A DNA stretch of 64,000 nt from positions 1-64,000 of the forward strand of contig JBOHFK010000009.1 in the NCBI GenBank assembly GCA_050699635.1. Direction: 5' to 3'. Positions 60,305 through 64,000 of the stretch are shown piece by piece. The notes below the pieces were generated by a model that did no database searches, was not told where the DNA came from, and saw only the letters and a list, made by a program, of their open reading frames with translations. This DNA comes from GCA-003244245 sp050699635 (GTDB lineage Bacteria > Actinomycetota > Actinomycetes > Mycobacteriales > Pseudonocardiaceae). Numbering within the stretch: the first letter of the stretch is position 1; every line of letters starts with the position of its first letter. Both the position numbers and the translations under genes were made by a program.

Positions 60305-61405
60305 ATGAGCAAATTACCCGAATCGTTGAGCTGGTTGCGCCGGCCGTTGGTTCAGTCGCGCACCAAGCTGGCGCCGGTCACGGAGGCCGCGCTCGCGGCG
60401 GGGCTGGCCTGGGGCGTGGCGCACATGTTGTTCCCCGACCACGAGGCCACCTTCGCCCCGTTCTCGGCGATCATGGCGCTGGGCAGTGGTCGCGGCGGGC
60501 GGGGCGCGCGGGCGTTGCTGATGCTGGTCGGGGTGCTGGTCGGGGTTGGGGTCGGTGAGGTCATGGTGGACACCGTGGGCAGCGGTAGCTGGCAGGTCGG
60601 GCTTGCGGCAGGTGTGGCGATGTTGCTGGTCTCGCCGCTGTTGGTCGATTCGTTGGCGCTGATCCAGGCAGGAGTGGCGGCGGGCATCGTGGTGGCCACC
60701 AATAGCCAGGCCGCCGGCTACACTCGGTTCCTCGACGCCGTAATCGGCGCGGCGATCGCGTTGCTCATGACCCAGGTGCTGTTCACCCCAAACCCCGTGC
60801 GGTTTCTGTCCAAGGCCGCCACCCCGGTGCTGAGCGCCATCGCCGAGGCGCTGCGCGATGCCGCGCGCGGGCTGTTCGAACGCGACTCCCGGGCGTTAGA
60901 GGATGCGATCCAGCGGTTGCGCGCCGCGCATCGGCCCCTCGCGGCTTTTACCGACACCCAGCCGCTGAGCCGCGGGATGGCGCGACGCACTGTGCGCGGG
61001 CGGCGCCATGGCGCTGAGCTCGCGTCGCTGGATCACCGTCTGGATGGAATCAGCGCGCTCTACACCAGCGCGGTTGCGCTGGCCTGGGGTGCGCACCGGC
61101 TCATCGAGCGGCGGGTAGAGGTCCCCGAGGACGTGGCGGCCGCAGTGGCGGCGCTGGCCGACGCCACGTCCGCACTGGCCGAGAATCCAGACGGGGACGA
61201 CGCGAGGCGCCGGGCCGCACGGTGTGCCGCCGGGCCCGAGCGGCTGCAGGCGCCCGACGCCGACCCAGTCACAACACTGTTGGTGGCGGATGTGCGCCAG
61301 GCCGGTACCGACCTGACCAGCATCGCCGGCTACCCGCCCCAGGGCGGCCCCGGGTCCCCGAAAGATGCTCGGGGTGCTCACCTCAACAACAAGGGATGTC
61401 TGTGA
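60305..61405 (+). CDS. FUSC-like membrane protein (aromatic acid exporter family)
   Basis: 366 residues. Six membrane helices of the FUSC/ArAE type in the first 170 residues (APVTEAALAAGLAWGVAHML; FAPFSAIMALGSGRGGRGAR; VGVGVGEVMVDTVG; IQAGVAAGIVVATNS) and a helical cytoplasmic part rich in Ala/Arg. Such proteins export aromatic acids or affect the envelope. ATG 60305; GTG 60302 is also in frame. Confidence 0.8.
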   Translation: MSKLPESLSWLRRPLVQSRTKLAPVTEAALAAGLAWGVAHMLFPDHEATFAPFSAIMALGSGRGGRGARALLMLVGVLVGVGVGEVMVDTVGSGSWQVGLAAGVAMLLVSPLLVDSLALIQAGVAAGIVVATNSQAAGYTRFLDAVIGAAIALLMTQVLFTPNPVRFLSKAATPVLSAIAEALRDAARGLFERDSRALEDAIQRLRAAHRPLAAFTDTQPLSRGMARRTVRGRRHGAELASLDHRLDGISALYTSAVALAWGAHRLIERRVEVPEDVAAAVAALADATSALAENPDGDDARRRAARCAAGPERLQAPDADPVTTLLVADVRQAGTDLTSIAGYPPQGGPGSPKDARGAHLNNKGCL

Positions 61406-61512
61406 GCGAAGTTTGAATGCGGAACGCCAGATCATAGGGATTGATTTACGGAAAGCCGCGGGCGACCTGTGGGCGGGACAGTTCCTTGCCGGTGCGAGGC
61501 CGTTGTTGCTGG

Positions 61513-62235
61513 TCAGGACGCGGGAGCGATGTTGACGTTGACCAGGCCCCAGTACTCGGACCCGGGCGGGGCGAGGTTCCCGGTGAGCATCTCGCCGCCT
61601 GGCCATGAGCCGGGTGGGTCGAGGTGGCTGATCTGGTAGAGGTCGCGGTCTCCGCGCGGGCCGCCGTCGACTGGGAACACGGTGACCGGTCGGAAGCCGG
61701 GCACGAGGGTGATCGGATCGTTGCGCCGGCCGTCACCGAAGGCGGTCAGGACGTCCTCCCCGGCCGGTACCGTCTGCGAGAGCTGGGGGAGCCCGAAGTG
61801 GCCGTTGCGGTCGGTGGTTCGGTCGAAGCGGCCGTTGCGGTAGGCCAGCACTGTGAGCTGGTGGCCCTCGTCGCCGCGCTTGATCGTCAGCTCGCTGCGC
61901 AGGACCGAGCCGGTCTCGGAACCGGTGACCGGGGCCGTGTACACGTCAATGATCGAACCGAACACGATGTGGTGGTCGCGCAGCGTCCACCGGTGTTTCC
62001 CGGTGTCGCCCAGCGTGGTGTGCTGGGTGGCCGGGTTGTCCGGACCGTCGCCCATCGCGATCGCGACCAGCAGATTCGCGCCGGTCATGCTCGGCGGCAG
62101 CGTCACGGCGGCGATTCCGTCCTCACGGGGTGACTGGGCTGTCACCGCGTCCAGATAGCCCGCGGCGCCGCCCCCGGTGGCCGGCGCCGACCCGCACGCT
62201 AGTGACCCCGCCACGGCGACGACGACCGCGGCCAC
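61513..62235 (-). CDS. Secreted lipoprotein, N-terminus possibly clipped by an IS
   Basis: 240 residues from GTG 62235. The hydrophobic signal ends in AGSLAC with a lipobox-like Cys at residue 14, short for a signal peptide. In-frame codons continue upstream as LRALRRAIAI, which would complete a normal signal n-region, but no start codon is found before the IS boundary, so the true start was probably lost. The mature part is beta-rich with no recognised domain. Confidence 0.62.
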   Translation of the reverse strand: MAAVVVAVAGSLACGSAPATGGGAAGYLDAVTAQSPREDGIAAVTLPPSMTGANLLVAIAMGDGPDNPATQHTTLGDTGKHRWTLRDHHIVFGSIIDVYTAPVTGSETGSVLRSELTIKRGDEGHQLTVLAYRNGRFDRTTDRNGHFGLPQLSQTVPAGEDVLTAFGDGRRNDPITLVPGFRPVTVFPVDGGPRGDRDLYQISHLDPPGSWPGGEMLTGNLAPPGSEYWGLVNVNIAPAS

Positions 62236-62257
62236 TATCGCGATTGCGCGCCTCAGT

Positions 62258-63570
62258 GCTCGCAGAGAAATTACTTCCCCTGGTTCGGGCGTGTCGTGTC
62301 ATCGCCTGGCGAGGCGCACACGGTGTAGTTCCAGTCGCCGTGGAAGGTGTGTCGTTGCAGGTGGGCGGCCTCGAACGCCTTCATCTCCTTGTCGGTGATC
62401 TTGATGCCCCTCTGGTAGGTGTTGGTGTCGAGTTCCGCCTGGATCGTGAGCCCGGTCTTGGTGGTGGTCGCCGCGATGGTCTCGACCACCACTTCGTGGG
62501 TTTCCAGCGGTCGGCCGCGCCAGTTCATGGTGATCGCGGAGAACATCCGGTGCTCGATCTTGTTCCACTTCGAGGTACCCGGCGGCAGGTGGCACACGGT
62601 GATCTGAAGCCCGGTCTCGGCGGCCAGCTCCGCGAGCTGGGTCTTCCACAACCGCAACCGGGACCCGTTGGACCCGCCACCATCGGCGGTGATCAGCAGC
62701 CGGGTCGCCCCTGGGTAGGCGAGACTGCCGATGGTGGTCCACCAGCGGCGGATCGACTCGACGGCGAACATTCCGGTGTCGGCGTCGGTGCCCACGTTGA
62801 CCCACCCGGTGTTGGTGGCCACGTCATACACTCCGTAAGGCACCGCCTTGCCGGCCTCGCCGATGAAGTCGTAGGTGTTGGTCGCCACCGGCGAGCCTTT
62901 GGGCTGGTACTCCCGGCCGCCGTTCTTGTAGGCCCCGACGTTCTCCTTTTTCTTGGTATCCACGCTGATCACCGGCAGCCCGGCGGTCAGGAACGCGGTG
63001 ACCTGCTCGTTGAGGTAACGAAACTGAGCGTCGCGATCCGGGTGCTGCTTACCCTCGATCGTCTTGGCGTTGCCCTGCAGGCTGTAGTCGTGATCTTTGA
63101 GCAGCCGGGCCACCGTGTCGGGTCCCACCCGATGCCCCCGAGTGCTCAGCTCGTCGGCCAGTTTCACCGTCGACTTCGTCGTCCACCGCAGCCGCGACAT
63201 CGGATCCCCACGAGTCTCCGGATCCACCAAGGCGTCCAACGCCGGCCACAACCCCGGATCGTGATACTCGGCCGCTTTCCGCCCGGCACCGGGCGCGCGG
63301 ACCCGCCCCCCGGCCACGATCCCCGCCTCCAGCTCCGCGGCGCCCTTCCCCACCGTGTCCGCCGCAGCCCCCGTGGCGGCCGCGATCAACTTGATCCCAC
63401 CCCGCCCCAACTGACGGGCACCCGCCCCCAACAGCAACCGACGACGCACCCGCTCATCCAAAACCGGAGCCACCTCAGCCAGCGCGGCCGCGAACGCCTC
63501 CGGGAACCCCACGATCTCTGCCATAGCAGAACTCTAGAGATCAAACACCCTCAAACCGACATTATTTGCC
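62258..63570 (-). mobile_element. ISAzo13-type insertion sequence
   Basis: The transposase gene is flanked by imperfect terminal similarity: outward sequences beginning near gaaattacttcccctggttc (left, 62262) and ggcaaataatgtcggtttga (right, 63570 on the minus strand) share an AAATnA...GGTTnGnGG pattern. Exact ends are uncertain by about 10 bases. A direct target repeat was not found. It separates a truncated zwf from a lipoprotein gene with a damaged start. Confidence 0.6.
62271..63524 (-). CDS. ISAzo13-family transposase
   Basis: 417 residues. The DDE core is visible: VISVDTKKKENVGAYKNGGR, LLITADGGGSNGSRLRLWK and the later Glu in WNKIEHRMFSAITMNWRGRP. The N-terminal HTH part (LLGAGARQLGRGGIKLIAAA; RTTKSTVKLADELSTRGH-like) follows family order. 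Full length, so the element may be active. Confidence 0.88.
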   Translation of the reverse strand: MAEIVGFPEAFAAALAEVAPVLDERVRRRLLLGAGARQLGRGGIKLIAAATGAAADTVGKGAAELEAGIVAGGRVRAPGAGRKAAEYHDPGLWPALDALVDPETRGDPMSRLRWTTKSTVKLADELSTRGHRVGPDTVARLLKDHDYSLQGNAKTIEGKQHPDRDAQFRYLNEQVTAFLTAGLPVISVDTKKKENVGAYKNGGREYQPKGSPVATNTYDFIGEAGKAVPYGVYDVATNTGWVNVGTDADTGMFAVESIRRWWTTIGSLAYPGATRLLITADGGGSNGSRLRLWKTQLAELAAETGLQITVCHLPPGTSKWNKIEHRMFSAITMNWRGRPLETHEVVVETIAATTTKTGLTIQAELDTNTYQRGIKITDKEMKAFEAAHLQRHTFHGDWNYTVCASPGDDTTRPNQGK

Positions 63571-63755
63571 GGTGAGTCCTTAGCCAACTGGTCGGTGGTC
63601 AGGTCCTCCGTGGCAACGCCCAGGATCGGGCAGTCGAGAAGCTTGCGACTCTCCAACCGGTACAGCGAGCGGAACGTCATCTTGCGGGCCAGGTCCCCGG
63701 TGATCCCGAAGATCACCAATAGGTCCGCGGCATTGCCGCTACCGCCATTCGCCAT
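63571..63755 (-). pseudogene. zwf: Glucose-6-phosphate dehydrogenase N-terminal fragment
   Basis: ATG 63755 opens ADLLVIFGITGDLARKMTFR, SLYRLESRKLLDCPILGVAT, the start of Zwf with its NADP-binding GxTGDLA. After about 62 codons, at the IS end, the frame turns into IS sequence and stops at 63534. The rest of zwf is not on the other side of the IS, so more than a simple insertion occurred. Confidence 0.78.
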
Positions 63756-63925
63756 ACTCGGCCTCCGCTGTTTGGCTGCCTATTGACGCTAGCGCTGAAC
63801 GTCGAGATTGGGCGCTTACAAAACAGGAACAGCTCCCGACTGAGTCGCCGACCGGCTGGTGGTGGAGTATCTAAGCTGGAAGTCGGCCCCAGCCGGCGGC
63901 GCGGCGATGAACAGCGGGTGGGTGG

Positions 63926-64000
63926 GTTGGCGCGGGTGATCTGGCTCAGCACCCGCCAGTAGCGGGTGACCGCCGTGGTGTCGTAGGTGTGGTGCGCGGT
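63926..64000 (-). pseudogene. DUF5996-like fragment at the window edge
   Basis: From the edge the minus strand reads TAHHTYDTTAVTRYWRVLSQ and ITR, matching the middle of DUF5996 proteins (V-H-x-x-Y-D-x-x-A-V-T-R-Y-W-R). Then similarity ends and the frame is lost, so the gene is truncated here; its 5' part lies outside the window. 63756-63925 shows nothing else. Confidence 0.5.

Overview
The window comes from the chromosome of a high-GC actinobacterium, most likely of the Pseudonocardiaceae or a close relative. Evidence is the order rpmH-rnpA-yidD-yidC-jag-rsmG-parA-parB next to dnaA, a mycothione reductase, XRE/DUF397 regulator pairs, fused CopD/CtaG, and many GTG/TTG starts with GTGA/ATGA overlaps. 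The family assignment is inference; no 16S rRNA is present.

Layout. 1-1036: four overlapping small ORFs of a type seen in mobile islands. 1690-7019: copper handling (CopD/CtaG fusion, CopA-type ATPase, coupled flavoprotein). 7295-10822: HicAB, an HxlR/DUF5134/DsbA-like mosaic, NrtS, an antitoxin relic and an ECF sigma/anti-sigma pair. 11022-16277: two convergent operons, MFS/PhnD-like/radical SAM against TlpA/CcdA/DoxX, meeting in a 17-bp tandem repeat. 16480-19718: a drug-type MFS with an unusual C-terminal extension and a divergent TetR, separated by a 20-bp perfect inverted repeat. 19937-22173: a radical SAM/SPASM enzyme followed by a Tat lipoprotein with YSPPP repeats and a CTCNKVCTC motif. 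This is the best candidate for an undescribed peptide- or protein-modification system, but this copy looks inactivated by a frameshift and a Cys-to-Trp change in the cluster motif. 22150-24847: Clp-N protein, HTH regulator, PIN toxin/antitoxin, and a decayed sigma/Ada-type gene.

25069-39675 is the replication and segregation core: dnaA, rpmH to parB, ddl, aminotransferase, GNAT and dnaE. dnaN does not follow dnaA. 39872-45624 holds small regulators, an orphan HigA, DUF4383, XRE/DUF397 genes and conserved small proteins. 45706-50111 holds a truncated SDR facing a truncated sbnB next to sbnA, then mycothione reductase. 50129-57975 is one long minus-strand redox operon: enolase-superfamily protein, TPP enzyme, gluconate-dehydrogenase-like subunits, GMC oxidoreductase, and cytochrome b/molybdopterin protein. 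Several of its members are broken. 58728-64000 holds a SET-domain protein, an SDR, a FUSC-like protein, a lipoprotein, an ISAzo13-type element and truncated zwf and DUF5996 fragments.

A striking general property is decay. There are at least eight gene relics at deletion junctions, four genes each broken by a single-base indel (three of them in or near homopolymers, where sequencing error is an alternative), several tandem duplications at gene ends, and a set of long perfect stem-loops downstream of genes. All assignments come from reading the sequence; no database search was run.
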